The notes beneath the pieces are model-generated. The model had not been told where the DNA came from. It worked only from the letters and a program-made list of their open reading frames with translations, and did not search any database. A program made the translations under genes and the position numbers. Of a DNA stretch of 64,000 nucleotides, positions 1-9,292 are shown piece by piece. This DNA comes from an uncultured Verrucomicrobiota bacterium (GTDB taxonomy: Bacteria > Verrucomicrobiota > Verrucomicrobiia > Verrucomicrobiales > Verrucomicrobiaceae), in contig CAINGK010000185.1 of the NCBI GenBank assembly GCA_903848465.1, forward strand, positions 17,485 to 81,484. Direction: 5' to 3'. How positions within the stretch are numbered: position 1 is the stretch's first letter; the number at the start of each line of letters is the position of its first letter.

Positions 1-88
1 GGTGAGTTGGGTATTGGATAACGCATTAAAGTCCGAAATGTTTCGGCGGCTCAAGCCCGTTTAGATCACTCTCCAACCCACCCGCACC

Positions 89-1066
89 ATGCTTCATCGT
101 TCCCTCTTCCTGCTGCTCGTCACTTCACTCGCTGCCGCTGCGGCGACCCCCGTCGTAGAATTCGAGGGCTCCATCGAGCGGCTTGATCCAGCGCTCGATG
201 CGTTGATCGCTCCAGGGGCCAAGATCGAAGAACTGGCCTCAGGCTTCAAGTGGTCGGAAGGACCGGTCTGGCGCGATGGCGGCATTGTCTTCTCCGATGT
301 GCCGCAAAACACCGTCTTCGGCTGGAACGAAGGCGACACCTCCGCCAAGGTGGTGCTGAAGCCCAGCGGCAGCCTCAGTGGCGACGGCCAAGGTTCCAAC
401 GGCTTGCAGGTGGATGCCCAGGGACGTCTGGTGCTCTGCCAGCATGGCGAGCGCCGCATCGCGCGCTTGGAGAAAGACGGCACCTTTACCTCGCTGGCAG
501 ACAAGTTTGAAGGCAAGCGCTTCAGCAGCCCCAACGATCTCGTCATCGCGAAGAACGGCACCCTCTTCTTCACCGATCCGCCCTACGGCCTGAAGAAAGG
601 CGAAGCACCCGAACTCCCGCAGCACGGCGTCTATGCCGTGACGCCCGACGGCAAAGTCTCGCTGGTCATCGCTGACCTGCGTTTCCCGAACGGCATCGCC
701 CTGAGCCCTGATCAAAAGACGCTCTACATCGCGGTGTCAGATCCGCAGAACACCCGCGTCATGGCCTACGAGCTGCAAGACGATGGCACGGCGAAAAACG
801 GTCGCGTCTTCTTCAATGCGCAGCCACTCAAGAGCGCCGAGCGCAAAGGCGGCTGCGATGGCATGAAGGTCGATGCGAACGGCAACATCTGGACCACCGG
901 CCCCGGCGGCGTGCTCGTCATCAGCAAAGACGGCAAACACCTCGGCAGCATCCTTACCGGCCAACCCACCGCCAACTGCGCCTTCGGCGGCCCAGACCGC
1001 AGCACTCTCTACATCACCGCGAACATGTTTCTGGTCCGCGTGAAGACGCTGGCCAAGGGGCTGTGA
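89..1066 (+). CDS. SMP-30/gluconolactonase/LRE family protein, exported
   Basis: 325 aa ORF with signal peptide; motifs SEGPVW, SPNDLV, FTDPPYGL, FPNGIALSPD typical of SMP-30/gluconolactonase beta-propellers. Confidence 0.9.
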   Translation: MLHRSLFLLLVTSLAAAAATPVVEFEGSIERLDPALDALIAPGAKIEELASGFKWSEGPVWRDGGIVFSDVPQNTVFGWNEGDTSAKVVLKPSGSLSGDGQGSNGLQVDAQGRLVLCQHGERRIARLEKDGTFTSLADKFEGKRFSSPNDLVIAKNGTLFFTDPPYGLKKGEAPELPQHGVYAVTPDGKVSLVIADLRFPNGIALSPDQKTLYIAVSDPQNTRVMAYELQDDGTAKNGRVFFNAQPLKSAERKGGCDGMKVDANGNIWTTGPGGVLVISKDGKHLGSILTGQPTANCAFGGPDRSTLYITANMFLVRVKTLAKGL

Positions 1067-1089
1067 GCGTGCTCGCGAGCTATTCATCC

Positions 1090-1480
1090 GGCCACAGGAT
1101 AGAGCCTGCGGGAGTCTTGATATTGGCAAAGGAATGTTGGGCAAAGGAATGTGCCGGAAAGGACATTCCTTTGCCAATTCTCTGCGCTGCTATCAAAGGG
1201 CATGCTTGAGATGTCTTCGTTCACCAAGACCTGCATTGACGGTAGAAAGATTGGGGGTAGAAAGATTTCAGAATCAGAGGTTCGGAAAATTTTTCTACCC
1301 CCAAATTTTTCTACCTTTAATTCCGGCTCATTTCGCCCACCGCCATCACGTGAGTGATACTTTCAGGCCACAGGATAGAGCCCGCGGGCGCTTTGGTTTT
1401 GCAATGGAATGATCAGGCAAAGGAATGTGCCGGAACATTCATTCCCTTGCTCTTCCATTCCTTTGCTAAAATTCAGCGTG
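1090..1480. repeat. Composite hairpin-rich intergenic repeat element
   Basis: Direct repeat GGCCACAGGATAGAGCCYGCGGG at ~1090 and ~1366; perfect 15-nt inverted repeat TTGGCAAAGGAATGT (1123-1137) / ACATTCCTTTGCCAA (1163-1177); imperfect ~28-nt inverted repeat GGTAGAAAGATTGGGGGTAGAAAGATTT (1241-1268) / AAATTTTTCTACCCCCAAATTTTTCTACC (1287-1315). Confidence 0.8.
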
Positions 1481-1539
1481 TCCGCGCTGTCTGCTCCTGT
1501 GCTTCACAGCCAGATGCACACTCATGACGCCGGGTTAAT

Positions 1540-2748
1540 CTAGCTCGAAACGAGCTTCACCAGCGCCAGCACATTCATCACCGCCTTCGGTACAAACGAA
1601 GCTGGTTCCACATACTCGGGCAGCTTGCTGCCATCCGCGCTGCGTTCGGAGCAGTGAGCATTGCCACCGAAAGGCCCCAGACCGTCAAGCGTGGGCGCGA
1701 GGTGCCAGAGGTGGTTGGCATCGCTCAAACCACCGCGTGGTACGGACACGGCGGTGAGATTCATCACGGCAGCGGCTTCATGCCACAGGTGAAAGAGCGC
1801 CTCGGATTCCACGCTGCCAGGCCATGCGGCGGTGTGGCCAGTGCGCTCCGCCGTGAGCTTCGCGCCATTCGCAGCAGTGCCGTTGAGAGTGGTGAAAAAA
1901 TCATCTGCCTGCTGCAGCACCGCAGGCTCGGTGGCGCGGCATTCCCACTCGGCCACCGCTTCATGCGGCACGCGATTGACCACCGTGCCGCCGTGAATCA
2001 TGCCGATGTTCACGGTGCGTTCCACGCTGGCGTTTGTCAGCGCGGCAATGTCCGGCAGCACACAGGCGAGCGCGTCGATGGCATTGACTCCTTCATGGTG
2101 TTTGCTACCAGCATGTGCGGCCTTGCCTTCGGCGCTGAGCCGCCAGGAACTGCGGCCTTTGCGGGAAGTGACAATGTGCCAGCCGCGCTCATCCACCGGA
2201 CCACCTTCAAACACCAGCACCGCGCGCGCTTGGCCGCCGCAGAGGCTGGCAGTGGCGCGGCCAAAATCATCGCCGATGATTTCCTCGGCAGCGTTCGCAG
2301 CCACGAGCCAGTGCGTGCGCTCGAAGACATCAGGGGCGACATCGCGCAGGACTTGCAGCATGAGCCAGATCAAAGCGGTGCCGCCTTTGTTATCGACCGT
2401 GCCCGGTCCATAGATGCGGCCTTCCTCGGGCCGCTCATCCCATTGGAAGTCATTCAGCTTTTCCTCCTCGGGCGGAAACACCGTGTCCGAATGTGTGACG
2501 AGCACGATGGGATCTCCACCCTGACCACGATGCGTGAGAAAAAGATGGTGGCCGGTATCAGCCGTGGTACACGGCACCAGCTCAGCTTCAAACCCCAGCG
2601 GGGCAAACTCTGCTGCGGTCTGTCGCGCGACTTCATCCACACCCGCAGGATTGGTGGTGAAGCTGTTGATGGCGACGAGACGGCGCAGGAAGTCGAGCGC
2701 AGCCGGGAGATGTTTTTCGGCGGAGGATTGCAGAAGAGAAACGTTCAT
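1540..2748 (-). CDS. M20 family metallopeptidase (glutamate carboxypeptidase-like)
   Basis: 402 aa; motifs VLVTHSDTVFP, GPGTVDNKGGTALI, AANAAEEIIG typical of M20 peptidases. Confidence 0.85.
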   Translation of the reverse strand: MNVSLLQSSAEKHLPAALDFLRRLVAINSFTTNPAGVDEVARQTAAEFAPLGFEAELVPCTTADTGHHLFLTHRGQGGDPIVLVTHSDTVFPPEEEKLNDFQWDERPEEGRIYGPGTVDNKGGTALIWLMLQVLRDVAPDVFERTHWLVAANAAEEIIGDDFGRATASLCGGQARAVLVFEGGPVDERGWHIVTSRKGRSSWRLSAEGKAAHAGSKHHEGVNAIDALACVLPDIAALTNASVERTVNIGMIHGGTVVNRVPHEAVAEWECRATEPAVLQQADDFFTTLNGTAANGAKLTAERTGHTAAWPGSVESEALFHLWHEAAAVMNLTAVSVPRGGLSDANHLWHLAPTLDGLGPFGGNAHCSERSADGSKLPEYVEPASFVPKAVMNVLALVKLVSS

Positions 2749-3728
2749 CGGGGGACAGCGCCAATACCGGGACGGTTTGGCATGATGAGGTTGCCAGTGG
2801 CATCATAGGTGATGCCGGTGAAGTCGTCATTGGCGACGTAGAAATGCCCGTCCAGGTCGATCCAGTCGGCCCACGGTGCCAGGTGCGCCGCCGCCGTGGT
2901 GCCCAGGCTGGTTTCGATCATGCAGCCCAGGAGGATTTGCAGACTGTGCTCCCGCGCTGTCGCGATCATCGCCACCGCCGCGTCCAAGCTGCCGCTCTTG
3001 AGCAGCTTGATGTTCACGCCATCCACGAAATCAGCCAGAGCAATCACATCGGCCACCGTCTGCATGCTTTCATCAGCGAAGATCGGCGGCGGATTGCCCG
3101 GCAGCAGCGCCCGCAGTTCTTCCCAGCCATCGACACCAAGGCGGTGGTGGATGGGCTGCTCGATAAGCGTCGGACTGTATTCCGCGAGCTTCTCGATCAT
3201 CAGCGGAGCTTCGGCCATGTCCCAGCCGCCATTCACATCCAGCAGCAGTTTCGCATGAGGTGCCGCATAGCGCGCGACGGAGACGATGGCGATGTCCAGT
3301 CCCAGATCACCAGAACCGAGCTTGAGTTTGAGCACGGGAAACTGCTGCGCAATCTCGCTCACCTTGTCCGCAAAGACGTCGAGATCCTCGGGAATGCTGA
3401 AGGAGCGGCAGCCAGGCGGAGTAGGACGCAAAGGCGCGCCCAGCTTGGACTGCGCGTAAGCCGCCAGGGGCTGGCCCGTCTCGTGGCCGATGATGTCATG
3501 GCGCAGCAGATTGAGCGCCAGGCCAGCGGTGCGCGGCAGCACTTCCGGCAGCACCGCTTGATTGACCACCGCCAGCGTCGCCGCTGGATCTTCACCATAA
3601 TACGGCACAAACGGCGCTTCCGTCACGCGTTCACCGTTCGTGGCGCGCAGCACCTGACGCGTCGCGGAGGTGCCATGGGCGATGCGAAACGGCTCGTTGA
3701 GAAGAAGGGTTTTGATCTCGAAGTGCAA
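2745..3728 (-). CDS. Dipeptide epimerase (mandelate racemase/muconate lactonizing enzyme superfamily)
   Basis: 327 aa; KLKLG, LLLDVNGGWD, IEQP, FADES, NIKLLKSG, LGCMIETSLG motifs of L-Ala-D/L-Glu epimerases; stop overlaps the next gene's start (ATGA). Confidence 0.85.
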   Translation of the reverse strand: MHFEIKTLLLNEPFRIAHGTSATRQVLRATNGERVTEAPFVPYYGEDPAATLAVVNQAVLPEVLPRTAGLALNLLRHDIIGHETGQPLAAYAQSKLGAPLRPTPPGCRSFSIPEDLDVFADKVSEIAQQFPVLKLKLGSGDLGLDIAIVSVARYAAPHAKLLLDVNGGWDMAEAPLMIEKLAEYSPTLIEQPIHHRLGVDGWEELRALLPGNPPPIFADESMQTVADVIALADFVDGVNIKLLKSGSLDAAVAMIATAREHSLQILLGCMIETSLGTTAAAHLAPWADWIDLDGHFYVANDDFTGITYDATGNLIMPNRPGIGAVPR

Positions 3729-3837
3729 GGCGCGCAGTCAAAGGTCAGGTGGCCACAAGGTCAAGGAATCCTGTGTCGATCTTCTCTTTCTGCACTCTGG
3801 GTCTGAGCGCGTGAGCATGCAGTAGGGATTCAAAGAA

Positions 3838-3937
3838 TGCGGCAGGAAGCTCCAGCACCCACTCAGGCGCGGAGCGTCGTGGAGTGCGGTGACAGAGATG
3901 CACGGCGCAAGCCTGCATCGGCGGCACCGCTTTCGAC
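3838..3937 (-). repeat. Dispersed repeat family B, single-arm copy
   Basis: GCGGAGCGTCGTGGAGTGCGGTGACAGAGATGCACGGCGCAAGCCTGCATCGGCGGCACCGCTTTCG is the reverse complement of the right arm of the copies near 31.6 kb and 58.9 kb. Confidence 0.8.
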
Positions 3938-4094
3938 GTGCTGATCGTCTCACTCATACCTCGATTTGTTCGAAGGCGGGAGCCGGTGGACTTCCTCCAG
4001 CCGGTCAGCACACGTGCGCCACGAGACGTTCAAAAGCGGCAGCTTCACCCTTTCAGGGTTGCGCAGCCGCACTCCAACAGCGCTGCCCCACCCC

Positions 4095-6761
4095 TCACTG
4101 CTGCGGCTCTGGCTTCGGATCACGGCTGAACATGCGCATGAAGAAGTTTTTCTTCTTCTGCGGCACCACGACCGGCTCCAGGGCGGGCGGTGCTGGGACT
4201 TGCGGGAAGCGCTGGGCGGCCTGGGCACCTGCCGTCGTGCGGGTGTCTTCACTCAGGGAGGTTGCGAGGACGCTCGACGTGTCCGTCACCACCTGGGGCT
4301 GAATGAACACAATGAGCTCTTTGCGGATGTTGTTTTTGACGTCCGTGCGGAACAGCTTGCCAAGTCCGGGGATTTTACCGAGCAGCGGAATGCCGTTCTG
4401 CGTGAGGTCTTTTTCTTCGCTGATGAGACCACCGAGCACGATGGTGTGGCGGTCAGGGATGGTGACGGAGGTGACGAGCTGCTCCGTGCCAATGATGGGC
4501 ACCAAGTTGGGCTGCACGAGCTGACTGCCCACGACGCTGTCATTGATCTGAGAAACCGTCAGCGTGACTTCACCATCCACATTGATCAGCGGCACGACTT
4601 CCAGCTTCAGCACCACATCGCGATACACGATCTGCGTGGTGGACTGCGGAATGGCACCGGCCACGGAGGAAAACTGCGTCTGCGTGGAAGGAACCGGGAT
4701 CTGCTTGCCGGATGTGATGACGGCCTTCTTGTTGTTGAGCGCAAAGACGGACGGGCGCGAAAGAATTTTGAAATTGGTGTTGGTCTGGAGCGCGTTGAGG
4801 TAGATGCCGAGACCACTGCCCGCAGCGCCATACAGGTTCAGACCCGTGCTGGGGCCGAAGGGGGTAGTGATGTTATTGTTGCGCAGATCCGTGATGGCGC
4901 GCCCCACCCCGCCGGCGGCACCGAGAATATCGGTGCGGTTGGTGATGCTGCTGGCCGAGAAGTTCTTGTTCGTCAGCGCCGAGATGTAATCGATCCCGCT
5001 GCTCATCTGGTCAGTGAGGGTAAGCTCGCCGATGACGGTGGCGAGATAGACCTGGGCGGGCTTGCGGTCGAGCTTGTCGAGCAGTGCATCGACTTTGCCG
5101 ATCTCCTCCTGCCTGCCGATGACGATGATGGAGTTGGACATGGGGTCCGCTACGATGCGTGACTTTCCAACAAGCACCGAGACCGGCGCGTTGTTTTCCG
5201 TGGGGCCGGAGACAATGTCGGCACGGGTTCCTACGGCCGATCCTGCTGTTGCCGTGCTGGTAGTGCTGCCAGTAGCGGGGGCCGCGCTGGCGGTGTCAGA
5301 GCCTGCGGCGGAAGCGGCCGTGTTACCCACCACACCGCCACGGGTGCCCTGCGTGGTTCGTCCGCCGAGGAGCTGGCTGCTGTTGGTAGCCAGCACCTGC
5401 TGGCGCTGCTGCTGGATGGTGCCGCCGCCGGGCAGTTGGGTGGTGCCAGCGCTCACTTCCTGCAGACGGTCCACCAGCGCGCTGAGCACATCAATGGCGG
5501 CAGCATACTTGAGTTTGCGTTCGTAGGGCTCCGTGTTGTCCAGCGGCTTGTCAAATTCAGCAATCAGGCTGGAGACGTAGATGAAGTCCAGCGGCGAGGC
5601 GACGACGAGGATCTGGTTCAGGCGCGTGTCTGCGACCACCTGCGTGCTGGGCTGGGGATTCACCGCATTCTGGTTCTGCGAGGATGAATTGCTTGAGGCG
5701 GCGGCGGAAGCTGGCTTGGGCGGTTCCTTGCTCTCGGCACCTTTGCCGTCGCTAGCGGCGGCACCACGGATGGTGTTCACCCCCTTCGTTTCTTTCTCCT
5801 GAGCCTGAGCCGTCAGTGTGGCTTGAATGATCTGTGAGATCACGGCGGCGTCGGCGAACTTGATGGGGATGAACTTCGTCACGAGCGAGGAGCCGGTGTC
5901 ACCTAGGTCAATCGCTTCACGAATACCGATGAGCTGTTTCACCACCGTGGCACTTTCGGTGATGAGCAGTCCCGGCGGCGCGGACACCGGGGTGATGCGG
6001 CCATACGCGCCCAAACCGACGTGGCCGGAGAGCATGGTTGCGGCGTCCTCGGGGTCCAGGAAGTCCAGCTTCATGAAGTACGACACGATGCTTTCGTTGT
6101 CGGGGATTTCCTTGGCGCTGGTGAAAAACTTCACCCCATGGGAGAACTGCACAGCATTGGCGCTTTGATTGCGTGCTGGCAGGATCTTGGCGCTGGTGCC
6201 ACCGGGTTCGGTGACGATGGCGTAGCCGTTGGCAAGCAATGAGGCCTCAATGAGCTTGATCGCTTCCGTCTTGGGCACCTGCTTGGGGGTGACGAGGCTG
6301 ATGGTGGCTCCTTCAAAGATGTTGGAGTCCTTGATCAGCGTGTAGCCAGTGAGCTTCTCATAGATGGCCAGCAGGTCGGCCACCGGATTGTTGGAAAACT
6401 GCATCATCACGTTGTCGCCAGTGATCTGGAACGCCTCGGCTTCTCCCGGTGCGCCGGGGCCGTCAGCGCCCATGCCCCCAGGCCCACCGAAGCCGCCACG
6501 TCGGCCAAATCCACCGCGACCACCGAAGCGTCCACCATCAGTCGGTGCAGCGGGTGCCGCACCATCGGCGGCAGGTACTGGGGGAGGCGCTACTGCTGCA
6601 GGTGTAGCAGACGCGGCGGCAGCAGGCGACGTTGGGGCAGCCGGTGCTGCCGGAAGAGGTGCCGGCACGGGTGGCGGGGCAGGGGGGACGATGCTCTGGC
6701 CGCGCACGACTGCGGTGATGGCAAACAGAAACGTGGTGAGAACGGGAAGACTACGATGCAT
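4095..6761 (-). CDS. Type II secretion system / type IV pilus secretin (GspD-like)
   Basis: C-terminal secretin domain (VPLINVDGEVTLTVSQINDSVVGSQ, SVTIPDRHTIVLGGLISEEKDLTQNGIPLLGKIPGLGKLF, KKELIVFIQPQVV-like); start chosen at MHRSLPVLTTFLFAITAVVRG (signal peptide). The longer ORF to 7064 runs through the neighbouring gene. Confidence 0.9.
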   Translation of the reverse strand: MHRSLPVLTTFLFAITAVVRGQSIVPPAPPPVPAPLPAAPAAPTSPAAAASATPAAVAPPPVPAADGAAPAAPTDGGRFGGRGGFGRRGGFGGPGGMGADGPGAPGEAEAFQITGDNVMMQFSNNPVADLLAIYEKLTGYTLIKDSNIFEGATISLVTPKQVPKTEAIKLIEASLLANGYAIVTEPGGTSAKILPARNQSANAVQFSHGVKFFTSAKEIPDNESIVSYFMKLDFLDPEDAATMLSGHVGLGAYGRITPVSAPPGLLITESATVVKQLIGIREAIDLGDTGSSLVTKFIPIKFADAAVISQIIQATLTAQAQEKETKGVNTIRGAAASDGKGAESKEPPKPASAAASSNSSSQNQNAVNPQPSTQVVADTRLNQILVVASPLDFIYVSSLIAEFDKPLDNTEPYERKLKYAAAIDVLSALVDRLQEVSAGTTQLPGGGTIQQQRQQVLATNSSQLLGGRTTQGTRGGVVGNTAASAAGSDTASAAPATGSTTSTATAGSAVGTRADIVSGPTENNAPVSVLVGKSRIVADPMSNSIIVIGRQEEIGKVDALLDKLDRKPAQVYLATVIGELTLTDQMSSGIDYISALTNKNFSASSITNRTDILGAAGGVGRAITDLRNNNITTPFGPSTGLNLYGAAGSGLGIYLNALQTNTNFKILSRPSVFALNNKKAVITSGKQIPVPSTQTQFSSVAGAIPQSTTQIVYRDVVLKLEVVPLINVDGEVTLTVSQINDSVVGSQLVQPNLVPIIGTEQLVTSVTIPDRHTIVLGGLISEEKDLTQNGIPLLGKIPGLGKLFRTDVKNNIRKELIVFIQPQVVTDTSSVLATSLSEDTRTTAGAQAAQRFPQVPAPPALEPVVVPQKKKNFFMRMFSRDPKPEPQQ

Positions 6762-6810
6762 GCGAAAGGGATGGGGCGTGATGTGCGGCGGTAGGTCTAA
6801 GAGCGGCGGG

Positions 6811-7602
6811 CTATTTGGCTCCGCCGTCTTCTTTTTGGATTTTCTCAAACATGGTGCGGATAGCGCCACGGCGCTCTTCCTCAGGTGCATTGCGGAACTT
6901 CTCATCGCTGAACTTTTCGCGCATGGCGTCGCGGAATTTCTCCTTGGCCTTGTCGGAGAGTGTGTCGTACTTCTTCCGGTCTTCTTCGCTCGGGCCACGG
7001 TTGCCACGGCTGAAGCGGTCACCGCCGGAGGATTCACTGCGCGAGCCTTTGTCGCCTTTGTCACTCTTGCCTTTCGTCAGGTCGTTCTTGTCCAGCACGC
7101 TATGCCGGATGCTGAAGGTCTCCCCACCGATGGCGATTTTTGCCTGGGCATAATCCAGGTTGGCCGTGGGCCGTGCTTCCATGAGCTTCCATCCTTTGAG
7201 GTTGGGCTCTTCGGTGACGACGAGGGACTGCTTCTCGTTTTTGTCAAAAATGGTCACGACCGGTTTGCCATTGACGTAGGCCATGCCGGTGAGCACGAGG
7301 GAATCGGAAATGCTGACGATGCGCGTGAAGGGCGAATTTTGAATGATGGCGCTCAAGGACGCTGCATCAAAGGGCTGCGGCAGGTCGGGGTCCACCGGCG
7401 CGGCGGGGGCCATGGCGGCGGCGGGAGCCGCCACTGGCGCGGGTGCCAGTGCCAGCGTGGGGTCGAGTTCATCTCCAGGCAGCGGCAGCAGATCGGAGGT
7501 CGTCAGCGGTGGCGCTGCCGGCGCAGCCGCAGGCACGAGGGACTGGGCCTGGAGGCACAGCGCGGCACCTGACATCAGAAGGGCGGCAAGGAAGGCTTTC
7601 AT
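6811..7602 (-). CDS. Hypothetical exported protein of the secretion cluster
   Basis: 263 aa ORF with signal peptide MKAFLAALLMSGAALCLQAQ, lies between secretin and GspM-like genes on the same strand; charged C-terminal tail. Confidence 0.75.
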   Translation of the reverse strand: MKAFLAALLMSGAALCLQAQSLVPAAAPAAPPLTTSDLLPLPGDELDPTLALAPAPVAAPAAAMAPAAPVDPDLPQPFDAASLSAIIQNSPFTRIVSISDSLVLTGMAYVNGKPVVTIFDKNEKQSLVVTEEPNLKGWKLMEARPTANLDYAQAKIAIGGETFSIRHSVLDKNDLTKGKSDKGDKGSRSESSGGDRFSRGNRGPSEEDRKKYDTLSDKAKEKFRDAMREKFSDEKFRNAPEEERRGAIRTMFEKIQKEDGGAK

Positions 7603-7604
7603 GG

Positions 7605-8168
7605 TTAGAGTCCGTTTTCAGGTTTAAACCAGCGTGCCAGTACGAGGTTGCACAATGCTTGCGGGGTCTTTTCCTTGGCCTTGGCGTCGATCTCGAGTTC
7701 AAGCTGCTTGATGGCTTGAAATTTTTCTGGCGACTGCAAGCTGGCCAGCCAGCCCAGCAATGTGGTTTGATCACCGCGCAGCCGCACTTCGACGGCCACT
7801 TCACGGTACACCGCAGCGTTCGTCTTGCTGTCGGCGGCATCCGGCAGGAGCTGTTGCTTCTGCACCTGCAGTTGGTAATCCAGCGCGACGTTCTGGATTT
7901 CTTCGAGCAGCTTGGCCTGAGCGGTGCCGAGGCTCTCCGTGGTGGGCATGTTCTTCTCCATCCACGCGGAGCGCTTGTCCCAGAACTCGCGGTCGTCCAT
8001 CCAATGGCTGTTTTCCTTTTTCTCATTCTCCAGTCCACTGATCCGCGCCAGCACCGCTGTGCGGCGGTCCAGAAACTGCTTGAGCATGATGAACGTCGCC
8101 ATCAGCAGCAGCGCGCCGATGCAGGCACCGAGCAGTTTCTTTTCACGTTGGGTCAGGGCGAGGGCCAT
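7605..8168 (-). CDS. GspM/PilO-like inner membrane assembly protein
   Basis: 187 aa; short N-terminal cytoplasmic part, one TM (LLGACIGALLLMATFIML), coiled coil then ferredoxin-like periplasmic region; gene context. Confidence 0.6.
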   Translation of the reverse strand: MALALTQREKKLLGACIGALLLMATFIMLKQFLDRRTAVLARISGLENEKKENSHWMDDREFWDKRSAWMEKNMPTTESLGTAQAKLLEEIQNVALDYQLQVQKQQLLPDAADSKTNAAVYREVAVEVRLRGDQTTLLGWLASLQSPEKFQAIKQLELEIDAKAKEKTPQALCNLVLARWFKPENGL

Positions 8169-8179
8169 TCAGGTAGAGG

Positions 8180-9280
8180 TTAGCGGATTTTGTCGGCATC
8201 CAGGTACTCGCGCAGTGCCTTGGCGTACTCGCCCAGTTGTTCATAGCGCAGGGCGATGTAGCCGTAGCAGTACTTTTTGCTTTCAAGGGCATCGGCCTCG
8301 ACTTTTTTGAGCGAGTTGCGGAATTGGAGTACCACGGTTTCCGCCTTGGCTTTGACTTCGGCGGGGGATACACGGGGTTTGTTGACCAGTTCGCGCAGTG
8401 AAGTCATGGCGGAATTGGTGGATGGGTTTTTTCTCCATCCCTTATCGTCACGCTTCAGCACGGCATGGACGGAGGTCACTAGCGCATCCGCATCTTCCAG
8501 CTTCTTGGACTGCTGCGCGAACTTGGCCCACTCAATGGCCTCCCATTGCGACACGCTGTCCAGCCGGTAGCCGAACAACCGGATGGACGATTTGATCTGG
8601 GAACCCGCATTGTTTGCCGAGGCGGAGTCCGATTGGTCCGACATGCTGACGGTGACGCTTTCAGTGTCCACCCCCAGCACCTTCCAGCTCGCCGTACTTA
8701 GGATCGGGCTGCCGCTGTTGCCATGAAACGTGGGGGCGTCGTGCTCGATTTTGACGGGTCCGATAGCCACGATTTTCCCTTCGGTTTGCAGGATGGTCCC
8801 GCCTCCCAGGCTGTTGCCAGGTATCAGGATGGGATCGCCGGTTTTGTTGGCGGTGTTGACGCTGCCTTCGCTTTCAAAATACGCGCTAGGCACCGCCGCC
8901 AGCTTCAGCAGCGCGATGTCGGCATCATGCGCGCCAAATAGGCCCGTGATCTGGACATCCGTCCCCCCCATGCTCTTGGCCTTGATGCTCGTCTGCCCGC
9001 TGATCACATGCATGTTGGTGACCAGGAACACGTTGTCCTTGATCTTGGCAAAGAAACCCGTGCCGCTGCCTTTGTCTCCAGTGATGACCACCATCGCGTC
9101 CTTTTTATCCGCAGGCAGCTTGTCCACATAGTCGCTGCTCGTGGCCTCACGGTTGGTTGCAGGTGCCTGCGCAAAGGCACTACCACTAGCACAGAGCAGG
9201 AGGCACAGCACCCTCTGGAGCCATGGACGGGAGGAGTTGCAGCGGCGGGTGGATGATGACTTCATAGCGTGGATAAACAT
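8180..9280 (-). CDS. Trypsin-like serine peptidase, exported
   Basis: Triad motifs TNMHV (His), DADIALLK (Asp), HGNSGSPI (Ser); signal peptide. Confidence 0.85.
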   Translation of the reverse strand: MFIHAMKSSSTRRCNSSRPWLQRVLCLLLCASGSAFAQAPATNREATSSDYVDKLPADKKDAMVVITGDKGSGTGFFAKIKDNVFLVTNMHVISGQTSIKAKSMGGTDVQITGLFGAHDADIALLKLAAVPSAYFESEGSVNTANKTGDPILIPGNSLGGGTILQTEGKIVAIGPVKIEHDAPTFHGNSGSPILSTASWKVLGVDTESVTVSMSDQSDSASANNAGSQIKSSIRLFGYRLDSVSQWEAIEWAKFAQQSKKLEDADALVTSVHAVLKRDDKGWRKNPSTNSAMTSLRELVNKPRVSPAEVKAKAETVVLQFRNSLKKVEADALESKKYCYGYIALRYEQLGEYAKALREYLDADKIR

Positions 9281-9292
9281 TCGTGAGGAAAA

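Noticed and set aside
6762-7064. N-terminal extension of the secretin ORF to 7064
   Set aside because: It overlaps the 263-aa gene in another frame and lacks a signal peptide; the start at 6761 gives a proper signal sequence.
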